A stretch of 64,000 nucleotides of DNA from Endozoicomonas euniceicola (GCF_025562755.1 NZ_CP103300.1:1308501-1372500); one strand, 5' to 3'; shown: positions 8,914-18,448, counted from the first letter of the stretch. The notes: a model not told the origin generated them from the sequence alone. Program-made: numbers and translations.

Positions 8914-10646
8914 CCGTCATTCAGCACCTATATCAGGAATAAATCTCTTGGTACGATCGGCCAAGAATTGAAATGATGGTTAATTGCCTCTCCTGCAAGC
9001 CAACGACATGTTTTTCATGACCATCGACTAATAAAACATTAATTCCCTGAAAGCAAAAAAATACCCAGCGTGCAGTCGGATTCTGATAGGGCTTTCGCTT
9101 CATATCCGGAAAGAACCTACTCTGACGCTTTAATTCATGCCTGATTCGATGCTGTATCGCTGCGTAGACTAACAGACAAAGCGTCATCACCATAAGCAAC
9201 GCTTCTATACGTTCCGGCTTCTTTAAAAACAGCGAGGAGACCAGAAATTCAGGGCTTTTCAGAAACCGAAATCCACGCTCCACCGACTGCTGTGATTTAT
9301 AAGTGCTCAACACTTCTGCTGAACTTAGCTGGCTCTTGTCCAGATTGTTTGTTGCCAACACAAAGCACCCCAGAGAGGCCTCTGCTACTTCACGACAGTC
9401 AACAGATACCCAAGGATGACCGCTGACATAATACTCCACGCTATCTGGTTTGCTGTCTTTCTCCGGACGTCCCGCTTTGGTATAGCATGGTTTTGTCGTA
9501 ATTACAGGTTCTGCCTGACAATAATTGCTTTTTGATTGCCACTCATTGAACGCACGCAATGCGTCCGTTTCACACTTGAACGGTTTCTTCGCCAGCTTGC
9601 TGGTCAGTGCTTCCGCTTCTTTTTCTGACTTTTTCAACAGTTTTTTGAGCAGTGTTTTCTGTTCGCTTTTCCGAGCCTGTTCACTGCGAATCAGAACCCA
9701 CCGTTGAGATACATCCGCATAGTCGGACAGTACTTCGCAGCTCTCATAACCTTCGGCACCTTCAACCGGTGTCATCGCACGAGAAGCGACACTGTCCACA
9801 AGCTCTCTTGCGGCTTTTATTTTAGCCGGAACCCGGGTGATAAACTGTTGCTCTTGCTGATGTAATATACGTACATTGTCTGTTGTGTAAAGTGCAGCAT
9901 CGCCGATCAGGTAACGATTATTCAGCGCCTCTTTGTAGCATTTCAAATGCTTGCTGATGACTTTTTTAAAATTAGTGTTGTCGTTTATATTGCCACTGGA
10001 TGCGGCCATGAATACGGGAATACCCGCCTGATTTTCAGTCATTAGGAGCAGTATCGCCTGATTTAATTCAGGTCGGTGATCTCTGCTGTATCCACGACAG
10101 ATTTTAATGCAGTTCAGGTCTTCTTCATCGACTTCAGACTCACTGTTATAACGACCGTCCACATGAAAGCTGGTTGAATCAAGATTCAGAGCATTACACG
10201 GCAGTTTCAATACATTAACGGCCTTGACAGCCAGTGATAAATAGACCTCACTTACACCCAGTTCAAAAATTTGATCCAAGGCTCTGCCGAGTACACTTTC
10301 GTTGATATGTTCCGGCTCTATACCCGGTCGAATAAGTTTATCCAGTGGCTTGTCGGCGTGAAACTCAGGGAACATGTGGAGTGTGCGAGCAGTGAAGCCC
10401 AGTCCGTTAAGCAGCATTGAGACAACGGTTTCTCCGAAGGAAATCTTTCTGGTTTCAGATTGGTTGGGAACCAGAGAATCCAGAAGGTTAGCGATCCCGA
10501 GCTCTTTGCACATACCGGCCACCAACCCAGTATGGTCGATGCGTTGAATGTGAAATTGATGAGGTTGCATGGCATATGCTCAGTCTGAAAATTTTTTACA
10601 TTTTAGATGGTTTTAGGAAATTCTCAGATTAAGTGCTGAATGACGG
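8914..10646 (-). mobile_element. Complete DUF4277/IS1634-like insertion sequence, 1733 bp
   Basis: The ends are imperfect inverted repeats beginning CCGTCATTCAGCAC on the left (8914-8927) and, reversed, on the right (10633-10646), with weaker similarity for about another 12 bases. A 6-bp direct duplication, ATCTTC, flanks it at 8908-8913 and 10647-10652. One transposase gene fills it on the minus strand. It landed in the first codons of the IS605-type tnpA. The clear ends, intact transposase and perfect duplication suggest recent insertion. Confidence 0.92.
8933..10570 (-). CDS. Transposase, DUF4277/IS1634-like
   Basis: A 545-residue protein. The N-terminal part (FHIQRIDHTGLVAGMCKELG) resembles DUF4277, found at the front of IS1634-like transposases. 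The central part has a DDE-type look: Asp in LNLDSTSFHVDG near residue 130, Asp in YLIGDAALYT near 220, and a later Glu in the YKSQQSVERGFRFLK motif (Y-x2-R/Q-x3-E-like) near 430. Length is usual and no frameshift is visible. It occupies nearly all of the IS between its inverted ends. Assignment to IS1634 is by recall of the family, not by search. Confidence 0.88.
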   Translation of the reverse strand: MQPHQFHIQRIDHTGLVAGMCKELGIANLLDSLVPNQSETRKISFGETVVSMLLNGLGFTARTLHMFPEFHADKPLDKLIRPGIEPEHINESVLGRALDQIFELGVSEVYLSLAVKAVNVLKLPCNALNLDSTSFHVDGRYNSESEVDEEDLNCIKICRGYSRDHRPELNQAILLLMTENQAGIPVFMAASSGNINDNTNFKKVISKHLKCYKEALNNRYLIGDAALYTTDNVRILHQQEQQFITRVPAKIKAARELVDSVASRAMTPVEGAEGYESCEVLSDYADVSQRWVLIRSEQARKSEQKTLLKKLLKKSEKEAEALTSKLAKKPFKCETDALRAFNEWQSKSNYCQAEPVITTKPCYTKAGRPEKDSKPDSVEYYVSGHPWVSVDCREVAEASLGCFVLATNNLDKSQLSSAEVLSTYKSQQSVERGFRFLKSPEFLVSSLFLKKPERIEALLMVMTLCLLVYAAIQHRIRHELKRQSRFFPDMKRKPYQNPTARWVFFCFQGINVLLVDGHEKHVVGLQERQLTIISILGRSYQEIYS

Positions 10647-11041
10647 ATCTTCGCAAACGACATAGCGTTACCAAGCTGGTTATTCATTTGGTGTTCACGA
10701 CAAAGTACAGACGAAAGCTTTTTGATGGCTATATGATCAAGCAGTTACGGGAGTCGTTCGAGAGTGCATGTGAAAAACTGGAATGCCAGTTACTTGAAAT
10801 GGATGGCGAAAAAGATCACGTACACCTGTTGGTGACCTACCCACCAAAACTGGCTATCAGTGTCATGGTAAATAATCTCAAATCAACATCATCAAGACGG
10901 TTGCGAATGCTGAATACCCACCTTACTGCTCAGAGCAAAGCAGGCTTAATGTGGTCAAGGTCTTACTTTGCTTGCAGTGCTGGCGGTGCAACTATCGAGA
11001 CTCTGAAGGACTACGTTAATAGCCAGAGTACACCAGATTGA
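10640..11041 (+). pseudogene. tnpA: IS200/IS605 TnpA (Y1 HUH transposase), 5' end replaced by IS insertion
   Basis: The fragment keeps the family core: LVIHLVFTTKYRRKLF at the front, the metal-binding HUH motif as DHVHLLV (near residue 60), and a C-terminal helix with a catalytic Tyr candidate in LKDYVNSQ. The first ATG (10640) lies inside the right inverted end of the inserted IS, so the present frame reads MTDLRKRHS in place of the original 12 or so residues. The protein might still be made, but it has lost its own promoter and ribosome site. The catalytic core is otherwise complete at about 133 residues. Confidence 0.85.
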
Positions 11042-11045
11042 TGGC

Positions 11046-11096
11046 GGAAGGCTCTGCGCCTTCCCGTCTTATATCCCCGCCCGCATTGGGCGAGGG
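11046..11096. other. Paired subterminal hairpins at the tnpA end of the IS605-type element
   Basis: GGAAGG/CCTTCC (11046-11064) is followed by CCCCGCCC/GGGCGAGG (11075-11096, one mismatch). They lie just after the tnpA stop, where IS200/IS605 ends carry TnpA-recognised hairpins. Confidence 0.5.
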
Positions 11097-11111
11097 TTTA
11101 CAACGATTTTG

Positions 11112-13286
11112 CTAATCCCTTTCCTCAATGATCACCAGACTATGCCCTTCCACAAGGTGCCAGCCTCGGGTTAACAACACTTCCTGAGTGAATGGTTTAG
11201 CCCCGGCGGTGTCCATAAGGGTGAACCAGTAATTCTGACTATGTCGGTTAGCAAAAATAAACCGTCGGTTAACTTTTTCGTTATTCATCAGAATGTACAG
11301 CGCCCCTGCGTTCGGGTCTGATTCTGATGCCATTATTTTCAGGACAAGACAGCCGCCTTGAACCTGACCCAGCTGATGTTCATTTAACAGCGCACCCTGT
11401 CGATCCATCCAGCAGATACTTTTTCGACCACCATAGCTCTGTAGCAATGGGTGTTTTTTACGCAGTGCAATTAAACCGGCGGTAAAAGCCTGCAGGTCTT
11501 TTGCCATCCAGACCGACTCATCTTCCTGCCAGGACCAGTCAAGCCATGACAATTTCGAATCCTGACAGTAGGCATTGTTATTGCCATCCTGAGTGTTGCC
11601 AAACTCGTCCCCGGCCATAATCATTGGCGTGCCTCTGGACAGCATCAAAGTAGCCAGCATATTACGCTTCGCCCGCTGTCGTCTGGCCAGAACCGGTGAA
11701 TGCGTCGTATGCCCTTCCACACCATAGTTACAGGAGTAGTTGTGGGCATCGCCATCACGATTGTGTTCACCGTTGGCAAGATTATGCCGGTGTTCGTACG
11801 ACACCAGGTCATTCAGCGTGAACCCGTCGTGACTGCAAATGTAATTAATACTACCGATGGGTCGATGGTTGCCAAAGATATCCACAGACCCCACCATACG
11901 CCAGCCAATATCAGCAACACGATGGTCGTCGCCGCGCCAGAACGAGCGAATGCCATCACGGTAGCGGTCATTCCACTCCTGCCATTCACGGGGGAAACCT
12001 GCCAGGCGGTAGCCTTCGGGGCCAATATCCCAGGGCTCCGCAATCATCTTGCACTGTGACAGCACCGGGTCCTGGTAAATGGCCTGAAAGAAGGCGCTGT
12101 CACTGCGGAAAACCCGTCCCTGCCGGGCCATGGTGGGTGCCAGATCAAAACGGAAACCGTCAATCTGGTATTCTTCGACCCAGCTGCGCAGGGCATCCAT
12201 GGTCAGCTTCAGGGTCTGCGGACAATCAAAGTTCATGGTATTGCCACAGCCGGTATAGTTGGCGCTATCGATCTTTTTATGACCACGGCCATCTACGGTC
12301 TCGTCAACGAGATAGTAATCCCGCTCACTCAACCCCCGCAGACTAAGGCTCGGGCCACCGTGACCACTCTCACAGGTATGGTTAAAGACCACATCCATAA
12401 TCACTTCAATGCCCGCACGGTGGAGCTCCCTGATCATGGTTTTCATCTCGGTAACCGGGTCATCAACCGCCAGTGAAGGTTCCGGCGCCATCAGACAAAG
12501 CGGGTTATAGCCCCAGTAATTGCTCAACCCCATGTTATCCAGACGTTCTTCACTGACCCGGGAAGTTACAGGCAACAACTCAACCGCCGTCACCCCCAGC
12601 TGTTGCAGATAAGCGACAGATGCTGGATGACTTAAACCCAGGTAAGTACCGCGGAGCTGTTCGGGAATGGCTTTATTCTGTATGGAAAAACCTTTGACGT
12701 GCAGCTCATAGATAATACTATCGGTGCGGCTGGTGCCTGGCTTGCTCACCTTCTGCCAGTCAAACTCGCGCTCCCTGACCACACTTCTTGGCATAACACC
12801 GGCGCTGTCAATCTCACTGATTTTCCAGGCACCGGTTGATTTGGAGATAGAATAATCAAACAGTGCCGGATGCCAGCTGACTTCTCCCCTGACTTCACGA
12901 CTGTAAGGATCAAGCAGAAACTTACGATTGTTAAAGCGGGGGCTGAGATCCGGGTGCCACTGCCCATCGGCGCGATAGCCATAGCATTGGCCAGCGCCGA
13001 TACTGGCAACGAACAGATGCCATACTCCCATGGCTGAAGGCAGCATCGCTAAGCGAGTCTCCTGATTTTTCTGGTTGAAAAGGCAGAGCTCGACCCCCTG
13101 GGCCTGAGGCGCATACACCGCAAAATTAACGCCGTCAGCCTGTTCTGCAGAAGCCGTTAAAAGACTCTGTACACCCTGTTTCATCAAAGTTGCTCCCTGC
13201 AACTCTGGACGTCCGGGAGCCGTCTCATAACTCACAGCGCTGGTTTGACCCGCCGCGTTTGGAAGAAGTTTGTTTTTTTCAGTCAT
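11112..13286 (-). CDS. glgX: Glycogen debranching enzyme GlgX (isoamylase type)
   Basis: GlgX removes alpha-1,6 branches from phosphorylase-limited glycogen, releasing short maltodextrins. An N-terminal CBM48-like domain (GVNFAVYAPQAQGVELCLF) precedes a GH13 barrel with IDGFRFDLAP (nucleophile), MIAEPWDIGP (acid/base) and CSHDGFTLNDLV (third acid). About 724 residues from ATG 13286; a GTG at 13301 adds five residues and neither has a strong ribosome site. The leader of roughly 40 residues before the CBM48 is longer than in E. coli. It is third in the glgP-glgB2-glgX run and is followed by the IS block. Confidence 0.93.
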   Translation of the reverse strand: MTEKNKLLPNAAGQTSAVSYETAPGRPELQGATLMKQGVQSLLTASAEQADGVNFAVYAPQAQGVELCLFNQKNQETRLAMLPSAMGVWHLFVASIGAGQCYGYRADGQWHPDLSPRFNNRKFLLDPYSREVRGEVSWHPALFDYSISKSTGAWKISEIDSAGVMPRSVVREREFDWQKVSKPGTSRTDSIIYELHVKGFSIQNKAIPEQLRGTYLGLSHPASVAYLQQLGVTAVELLPVTSRVSEERLDNMGLSNYWGYNPLCLMAPEPSLAVDDPVTEMKTMIRELHRAGIEVIMDVVFNHTCESGHGGPSLSLRGLSERDYYLVDETVDGRGHKKIDSANYTGCGNTMNFDCPQTLKLTMDALRSWVEEYQIDGFRFDLAPTMARQGRVFRSDSAFFQAIYQDPVLSQCKMIAEPWDIGPEGYRLAGFPREWQEWNDRYRDGIRSFWRGDDHRVADIGWRMVGSVDIFGNHRPIGSINYICSHDGFTLNDLVSYEHRHNLANGEHNRDGDAHNYSCNYGVEGHTTHSPVLARRQRAKRNMLATLMLSRGTPMIMAGDEFGNTQDGNNNAYCQDSKLSWLDWSWQEDESVWMAKDLQAFTAGLIALRKKHPLLQSYGGRKSICWMDRQGALLNEHQLGQVQGGCLVLKIMASESDPNAGALYILMNNEKVNRRFIFANRHSQNYWFTLMDTAGAKPFTQEVLLTRGWHLVEGHSLVIIEERD

Positions 13287-13344
13287 TGTAAAAAAGTGCA
13301 CAGGCAGACCGTTTAGGATCGTCGCAATCAGAAATATACCGGGC

Positions 13345-13480
13345 TTTAGCTTTTAGCTCCTGGCTATTAGCTATTAGCTATTAGCTATTAGTTGCTCAAC
13401 AGCTAACGGCCAACAGCCAACGACCAACGGCCAACGGCCAACGGCCAACAGCCAACGGCCAACAGCCAACAGCCAACAGC
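13345..13480. repeat. Low-complexity AGCT/GGCCAAC tandem tract upstream of glgX
   Basis: Four to five copies of a CTATTAG-type 7-mer (about 13361-13392) run into some ten copies of a CCAACGG/CCAACAG 7-mer (about 13405-13480). The 7-base period and shared CTAAC/CCAAC theme suggest drift from one unit. Similar AGCTAACAG/GTTGGCT tracts occur at about 44936-45020. The tract fills the glgB2-glgX gap, so length change there could alter glgX expression. Confidence 0.75.
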
Positions 13481-13519
13481 GGTATATTCTAAGCTTCATC
13501 TCCCCTTACTATCTGCATA

Positions 13520-15772
13520 TCAATAATCAGGAATTAAGAAAACTGCCGCCAGAGGTGGCAACGTTAACACCAACGATTGTTCATAACCATGAGCTTCGAC
13601 AAACTCTGTCGATAAACTACCTGCATTAATCACGCCACTGCCACCATAACAGGAACCATCGGTATTAATCAGTTCATACCAGGGCCCCACCTTCGGCACG
13701 CCAACCCGGTAGTGATGACGAACTTCGGGAGTAAAGTTACAGACCACCAGAATGGGGGGCTGACTCCCCCCCCGACGAAGAAAAGCATAGACACTCTGTT
13801 CAGTATCATCGCCAATAACCCAGCAGAATCCCCGGGTGTCATAGTCCGACTGATGCAAAGCCGGGTACTTGCGATACAACCTGTTCAAATCTCTGACTAA
13901 CTGCTGCAAGCCCCGACTGTAATTGCCCCGTTCACTCTTTTCAGCTAACAACGGCCAGTCCAGCTGACCATCATGGTTCCACTCAGTCAGGCTGCCAATT
14001 TCTGCGCCCATAAACAGTAGTTTCTTGCCGGGATGGGCAAACATAAAACCGTAGTAAGCCCGTAAACTGGCAAAACGACGCCAGTCGTCTCCAGGCATTT
14101 TCCCCAACAGCGTACCTTTACCATGCACCACTTCATCATGGGACAGTGGCAGAATAAAATGTTCAGAGTAATGATATTCCATGCTGAACATCAGTTCCCC
14201 ATGGTGATAACGCCGGTACTGGGGTTCATGCTTCATATACTCCAGTGAGTCGTGCATCCAGCCCATATTCCACTTGTAGCCAAACCCCAGGCCATTCTCA
14301 TAAGTCGGCTTTGAAACACCCGGCCAGCTGGTAGACTCTTCGGCAATGGTGACAGCCTCAGGATAATGCCCATAAATGGTTTCATTCAGTCGTTTAAGAA
14401 AATCAACCGCTTCCAGGTGCTCATTGCCACCATGGACGTTCGGCTCCCATTCACCTTCTGACCGGGAGTAATCGAGATAAAGCATGGAGGCCACGGCATC
14501 GACCCGCAGACCATCAATATGAAAACAGTCCAGCCAGAACAGGGCATTACTGATCAGGAAATCACGCACCGCTGGCTTACCATAGTCGTATATATGCGTC
14601 TGCCAGTCAGGGTGCCAGCCCCGTCGTGGATCAGCGTATTCATACAAAGGCGTGCCATCAAAACGTCCCAGACCGTGTGGGTCCGAGGGAAAGTGCGCAG
14701 GCACCCAGTCCAGAATCACCCCAAGTCCACTCTGGTGACAACGATCAACCAGAGCCTTAAAGTCATCCGGTGAACCAAACCGGCTGGTTGGCGCATACAA
14801 ACCCACTGGCTGATACCCCCAGGAACCCGTGAAGGGATGCTCCATAGGCGGCAGTAGTTCTATATGTGTAAACCCTTGCTCAACCACATAAGGAATCAGT
14901 TCGTTAGCCAACTCCCGATAAGTCAGACAGCGCCCTTCGCTACCAAAACCACCGGAAGAACTCCCATCAAACGCCTGTTCCCTGCGCCACGACCCCAGAT
15001 GAACCTCATAAATACTCATGGGCTCATGCTGTTGCCCCTGATGCCGCCAGTCCTGATCCTGCCAGCGATAATGCTTCTGGTCATACACTATAGAGGCATT
15101 GCCGGGTGGCTGTTCCGCATAAAAACCATAAGGGTCTGACTTATGGGGCAGCAGCTCTCCACCGGCATTTCTTAATTCGAACTTATACAGATCACCAGTA
15201 CTTACGTGCGGTATAAACAGTCGCCAGATCCCATCATCACAACCCTGCATGGGATGCAGCCGGGCATCCCAGCCATTAAAGCTGCCGACGACTGCCACAC
15301 TACGGGCATGGGGTGCGTAAATCCGGAACATAACACCCTGAACATCCGGTCCGGGCACTGCTGGAATATTCACCAGCCGCGCGCCCATATAGCGATAAGA
15401 ACGATAGGGCTCAACAAACACCGGATTGAATACGTGATCACCAAACTGCCATGGGTCAATAAAGGTAAACGACTGATGTTCTTTACTTTGGATTTCCAGT
15501 CGATAACAACGCAGTGGACTGCTGGCATCCAGACCCAACACAAACAGACCACTGGCTACCTGCCGCATTTCCCCAACCCGTTCTTCGCTGACAAGGTTAA
15601 TCAGATGAACCGTCAGGGCATCGGGTCTCCAGACCCTGACCACTTTCCCTTTTCCGGGGGAATGGCTGCCGGGAGGCCCGGTAGTCACATCATGAATACC
15701 CAATAAATCAAATGGCCGGGAACAACATCCATCCTTGAGATCCTCAAGCAGAGACTCGATAGAATTTGTCAT
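13520..15772 (-). CDS. glgB: 1,4-alpha-glucan branching enzyme, copy 2
   Basis: A second full GH13 branching enzyme, about 750 residues, with N-terminal sandwich plus CBM48 domains and GLRVDAV, TIAEEST and LSHDEVVHGKG catalytic segments. I start at ATG 15772; a TTG at 15793 is possible and neither has a clear ribosome site. It follows glgP by about 76 bases. The barrel halves of the two GlgBs are close, while the N-terminal 100 residues and the C-terminal tail differ, pointing to an old duplication or separate gain. The pairing with glgP and glgX suggests a role distinct from the copy next to glgC/glgA, perhaps another chain-length preference. Confidence 0.95.
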   Translation of the reverse strand: MTNSIESLLEDLKDGCCSRPFDLLGIHDVTTGPPGSHSPGKGKVVRVWRPDALTVHLINLVSEERVGEMRQVASGLFVLGLDASSPLRCYRLEIQSKEHQSFTFIDPWQFGDHVFNPVFVEPYRSYRYMGARLVNIPAVPGPDVQGVMFRIYAPHARSVAVVGSFNGWDARLHPMQGCDDGIWRLFIPHVSTGDLYKFELRNAGGELLPHKSDPYGFYAEQPPGNASIVYDQKHYRWQDQDWRHQGQQHEPMSIYEVHLGSWRREQAFDGSSSGGFGSEGRCLTYRELANELIPYVVEQGFTHIELLPPMEHPFTGSWGYQPVGLYAPTSRFGSPDDFKALVDRCHQSGLGVILDWVPAHFPSDPHGLGRFDGTPLYEYADPRRGWHPDWQTHIYDYGKPAVRDFLISNALFWLDCFHIDGLRVDAVASMLYLDYSRSEGEWEPNVHGGNEHLEAVDFLKRLNETIYGHYPEAVTIAEESTSWPGVSKPTYENGLGFGYKWNMGWMHDSLEYMKHEPQYRRYHHGELMFSMEYHYSEHFILPLSHDEVVHGKGTLLGKMPGDDWRRFASLRAYYGFMFAHPGKKLLFMGAEIGSLTEWNHDGQLDWPLLAEKSERGNYSRGLQQLVRDLNRLYRKYPALHQSDYDTRGFCWVIGDDTEQSVYAFLRRGGSQPPILVVCNFTPEVRHHYRVGVPKVGPWYELINTDGSCYGGSGVINAGSLSTEFVEAHGYEQSLVLTLPPLAAVFLIPDY

Positions 15773-15806
15773 GGCAGAAACAGAAGTGAACAAGAGAAAG
15801 GAGCAA

Positions 15807-15836
15807 GGTTTGCAGGGTCGTTAGACCCTACAAACC
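15807..15836 (-). other. Stem-loop in the glgP-glgB2 gap
   Basis: GGTTTG-x-AGGGTC pairs with GACCCT-x-CAAACC, a 12-bp stem with one bulged pair and a four-base loop. No T-run follows on the minus strand, so it fits an mRNA-stability or processing hairpin better than a terminator. It would protect the 3' end of glgP mRNA. Confidence 0.5.
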
Positions 15837-15848
15837 TCAGAAGGGAAA

Positions 15849-18317
15849 CTACGCCATATTCCAGATGGTTTTCGCGTAATCCGTAATGGAGCGGTCAGAA
15901 GAGAACTTACCCATGGAGGCAGAGTTGGTTATGGCAGTCTTCCACCACAGCTCCGGCTTCTTCCAGGTCTCAACAATCTTATCTTGAGCGTCGCTGTAAG
16001 ACTGGTAATCCGCCAGTGTCAGGAAGTAATCCCCACCCAGCAGCGAATCCACCAGCGGACGGAAGGCATCAGGTTCCTCAGGACACAGGTCGCCAGACGC
16101 CAGCCAGTCAATAACCGCTTTCAGTTCCGCGTTGCTGTCGTAGACATCTTTGGGGTTGTAACCACGATGACGCAGCTCAGCCACTTCTTCTACGGTCAGA
16201 CCAAAGATAAAGATATTGTCGTCGCCGACCTCTTCCGCAATCTCAACGTTAGCGCCATCCAGAGTACCCACAGTCAGGGCACCGTTCAGGGCAAACTTCA
16301 TATTACCAGTACCAGACGCCTCGAAACCGGCAGTAGAAATCTGCTCAGACACATCGGCCGCCGGGATAATTTTCTCAGCCAGGCTAACGCGATAGTTAGG
16401 CAGGAAAACCACCTTCAGCTTGTCTTTAATACGACGGTCGTTGTTTACACGCTCAGCAACACGGTTAATGGCATGGATAATGGTTTTAGCCACTTTATAA
16501 CCAGGCGCAGCCTTGGCAGCAAAAATAAACACCCGCTGTGGTACGTCCAGGTCCGGATTTTCCAGCAGACGACGGTACAGAGCCATGATGTGCAGCAGGT
16601 TCAGCTGCTGACGCTTGTACTCATGCAGGCGTTTGATCTGCACATCAAAGATAGCATCCGGACTGATTTCAACATTGCACAGCTCTTTCACCTCGGCGGC
16701 AAAACGAACCTTGTTGTTGCGCTTGATGGCTGCAAACTTTTTCTGGAACGCAGGGTCATCGGCATAGGCATTGATGGCATCCAGTCTGGTCAGGTCTTTG
16801 CGCCAGTCGACTTCACCGACCTTGCCAATGGTTTCATCAATCAGCAGGGCTAATTCAGGGTTACAGTAATCCACCCAGCGACGAGGAGTCACGCCGTTGG
16901 TGACGTTCACCAGCTTGTCCGGCCACATTTCATTGAATTCCGGGAACAGCGAGCTTTTCACCAGGCTGGTGTGCAGCGCCGCTACGCCATTGACTTTATG
17001 GCTACCCACAACAGACAGGTACGCCATACGAACCATCTGCTGACCTCCGGGACGCTCAGGCTCCTCGATAATAGACAGGCGACGTTTCATGTTGTTATCA
17101 CCCGGCCACTGGGCTTCCACTTCCGTATGCAGGAAGTGGTAGTTGATCATGTGAATGATCTGCATGTGGCGAGGCAGCACTTTATTAATCAGGTTCTGCG
17201 GCCATTTTTCCAGCGCTTCCGGCAACAGGGTATGGTTGGTGTAAGCGAACACCTCACGACAGATAGACAGCGCCTTGCTGAAAACAATGTCTTCCTCGTC
17301 CATCAGGATACGCATCAGCTCTGGCACAGCAATCGCCGGATGAGTGTCGTTCAGCTGAATGGCTACTTTTTCAGCGAAGCCATCCCAGTTGTCACCGTTT
17401 TCACGCTTGTAACGGGCAATCAGGTCAGCAATGGAACAGGCGACAAAGAAATACTGTTGAATCAGGCGCAGCTCTTTACCGGCTGGGTGGTTGTCGTTTG
17501 GATACAACACCTGGCTAACGTTTTCAGCCTGAATCTCTCCAGACCGGGACTCCTGATAACGGCCTTCGTCGAAACTGGACAGGTCAAAACCTTCTGCCGC
17601 ACGACTCTCCCACAGGCGCAGCGTGTTCACCGTATCCGTACCATAACCGGTCACCGGCACATCCCAGGGCATACCCAGAATTTCCTGAGTATCTTCCCAG
17701 GCTGCCTTGCCAGCCCGCTCTGTTACCCGACCATACAGTTTTATCCGTTGTTTGCGTTTAGGACGTTCGATACCCCACGGGCAGGACTCTTCCCTCCAGG
17801 CATCCGGGCTTTCTGTCTGCTTACCACCAGCAAAGCCCTGCTTGAACAGACCAAAACGGTAGTTAATACCATAACCGAAGGCTGGCAGGTCCAGAGTCGT
17901 CAGCGAATCCATGAAGCAGGCTGCCAGCCGACCCAGGCCACCATTACCCAGGGCCGGATCGGTTTCATGTTCCAGAACGTCGGTCAGGTTGACGCCGAGG
18001 TTCGCCATGGCTTCTTCAGCCTGATGGTAAATACCCAGGTTATGCAGGTTGTTCCCCAGCAAACGGCCAACGAGGAACTCTAAAGACAGGTAGTAAACCC
18101 GACGTGCTTTTTCATCACGCTCTTTGTGTCGGGTTTTGCGAATTAAGTCCAGACCCAGCTCGCGAACGACCAGGCTCAGTGCTTCCCAGTATTCAGCGGG
18201 ACCGGCCTCTTCCTGGTCAACACCCAGTGATTGCTGCAAGTGACGCTTGATGCTTTCGGCCAGCTGGTCGGAATCAAGTTTTTTAGCAGCATACTGCTCA
18301 GTCTTGTTTACGCTCAT
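15849..18317 (-). CDS. glgP: Glycogen/maltodextrin phosphorylase
   Basis: GlgP removes glucose-1-phosphate from non-reducing ends of glycogen or maltodextrin using phosphate and pyridoxal phosphate. The C-terminal segment EASGTGNMKFALNGALTVGT is the PLP-lysine region of GT35. Near the N-terminus, YLSLEFLVGRLLGNNL and the glucose-binding NGGLGRLAACFMDS stretches are conserved. About 822 residues from ATG 18317, preceded by a GGGA ribosome site; a TTG eight codons earlier is less likely. It is first in the minus-strand cluster. A LacI-type operator-like palindrome lies about 132 bases upstream. E. coli MalP is a close relative, so maltodextrin use is possible. Confidence 0.96.
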   Translation of the reverse strand: MSVNKTEQYAAKKLDSDQLAESIKRHLQQSLGVDQEEAGPAEYWEALSLVVRELGLDLIRKTRHKERDEKARRVYYLSLEFLVGRLLGNNLHNLGIYHQAEEAMANLGVNLTDVLEHETDPALGNGGLGRLAACFMDSLTTLDLPAFGYGINYRFGLFKQGFAGGKQTESPDAWREESCPWGIERPKRKQRIKLYGRVTERAGKAAWEDTQEILGMPWDVPVTGYGTDTVNTLRLWESRAAEGFDLSSFDEGRYQESRSGEIQAENVSQVLYPNDNHPAGKELRLIQQYFFVACSIADLIARYKRENGDNWDGFAEKVAIQLNDTHPAIAVPELMRILMDEEDIVFSKALSICREVFAYTNHTLLPEALEKWPQNLINKVLPRHMQIIHMINYHFLHTEVEAQWPGDNNMKRRLSIIEEPERPGGQQMVRMAYLSVVGSHKVNGVAALHTSLVKSSLFPEFNEMWPDKLVNVTNGVTPRRWVDYCNPELALLIDETIGKVGEVDWRKDLTRLDAINAYADDPAFQKKFAAIKRNNKVRFAAEVKELCNVEISPDAIFDVQIKRLHEYKRQQLNLLHIMALYRRLLENPDLDVPQRVFIFAAKAAPGYKVAKTIIHAINRVAERVNNDRRIKDKLKVVFLPNYRVSLAEKIIPAADVSEQISTAGFEASGTGNMKFALNGALTVGTLDGANVEIAEEVGDDNIFIFGLTVEEVAELRHRGYNPKDVYDSNAELKAVIDWLASGDLCPEEPDAFRPLVDSLLGGDYFLTLADYQSYSDAQDKIVETWKKPELWWKTAITNSASMGKFSSDRSITDYAKTIWNMA

Positions 18318-18448
18318 GGCATCCCACTCTCTGTTTCTCAAAAACGTGATCGCATGACCTGAGGTTCATTATAATTCTGATTTCGGATCATTACGCATTT
18401 GTTCTAAATTATTCTTTGCGGGAACCAGTATTTAAAGCTTTAATTGTT

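Larger units (their letters stand above)
7600..11100. mobile_element. IS200/IS605-type element with divergent tnpB and tnpA, interrupted by a second IS
   Basis: A minus-strand tnpB (7636-8808) and a plus-strand tnpA (fragment to 11041) diverge, the IS605-like arrangement. Subterminal hairpins lie outside both stops: CCCCACCC/GGGTGAGG at 7605-7624, and GGAAGG/CCTTCC (11046-11064) plus CCCCGCCC/GGGCGAGG (11075-11096). Exact ends cannot be fixed because this family makes no target duplication or inverted ends. The element sits inside the glycogen cluster between pgm and glgX. Confidence 0.8.

Noticed and set aside
13345..13480. CRISPR array
   Set aside because: The period is seven bases with no unique spacers, and no cas genes are nearby.
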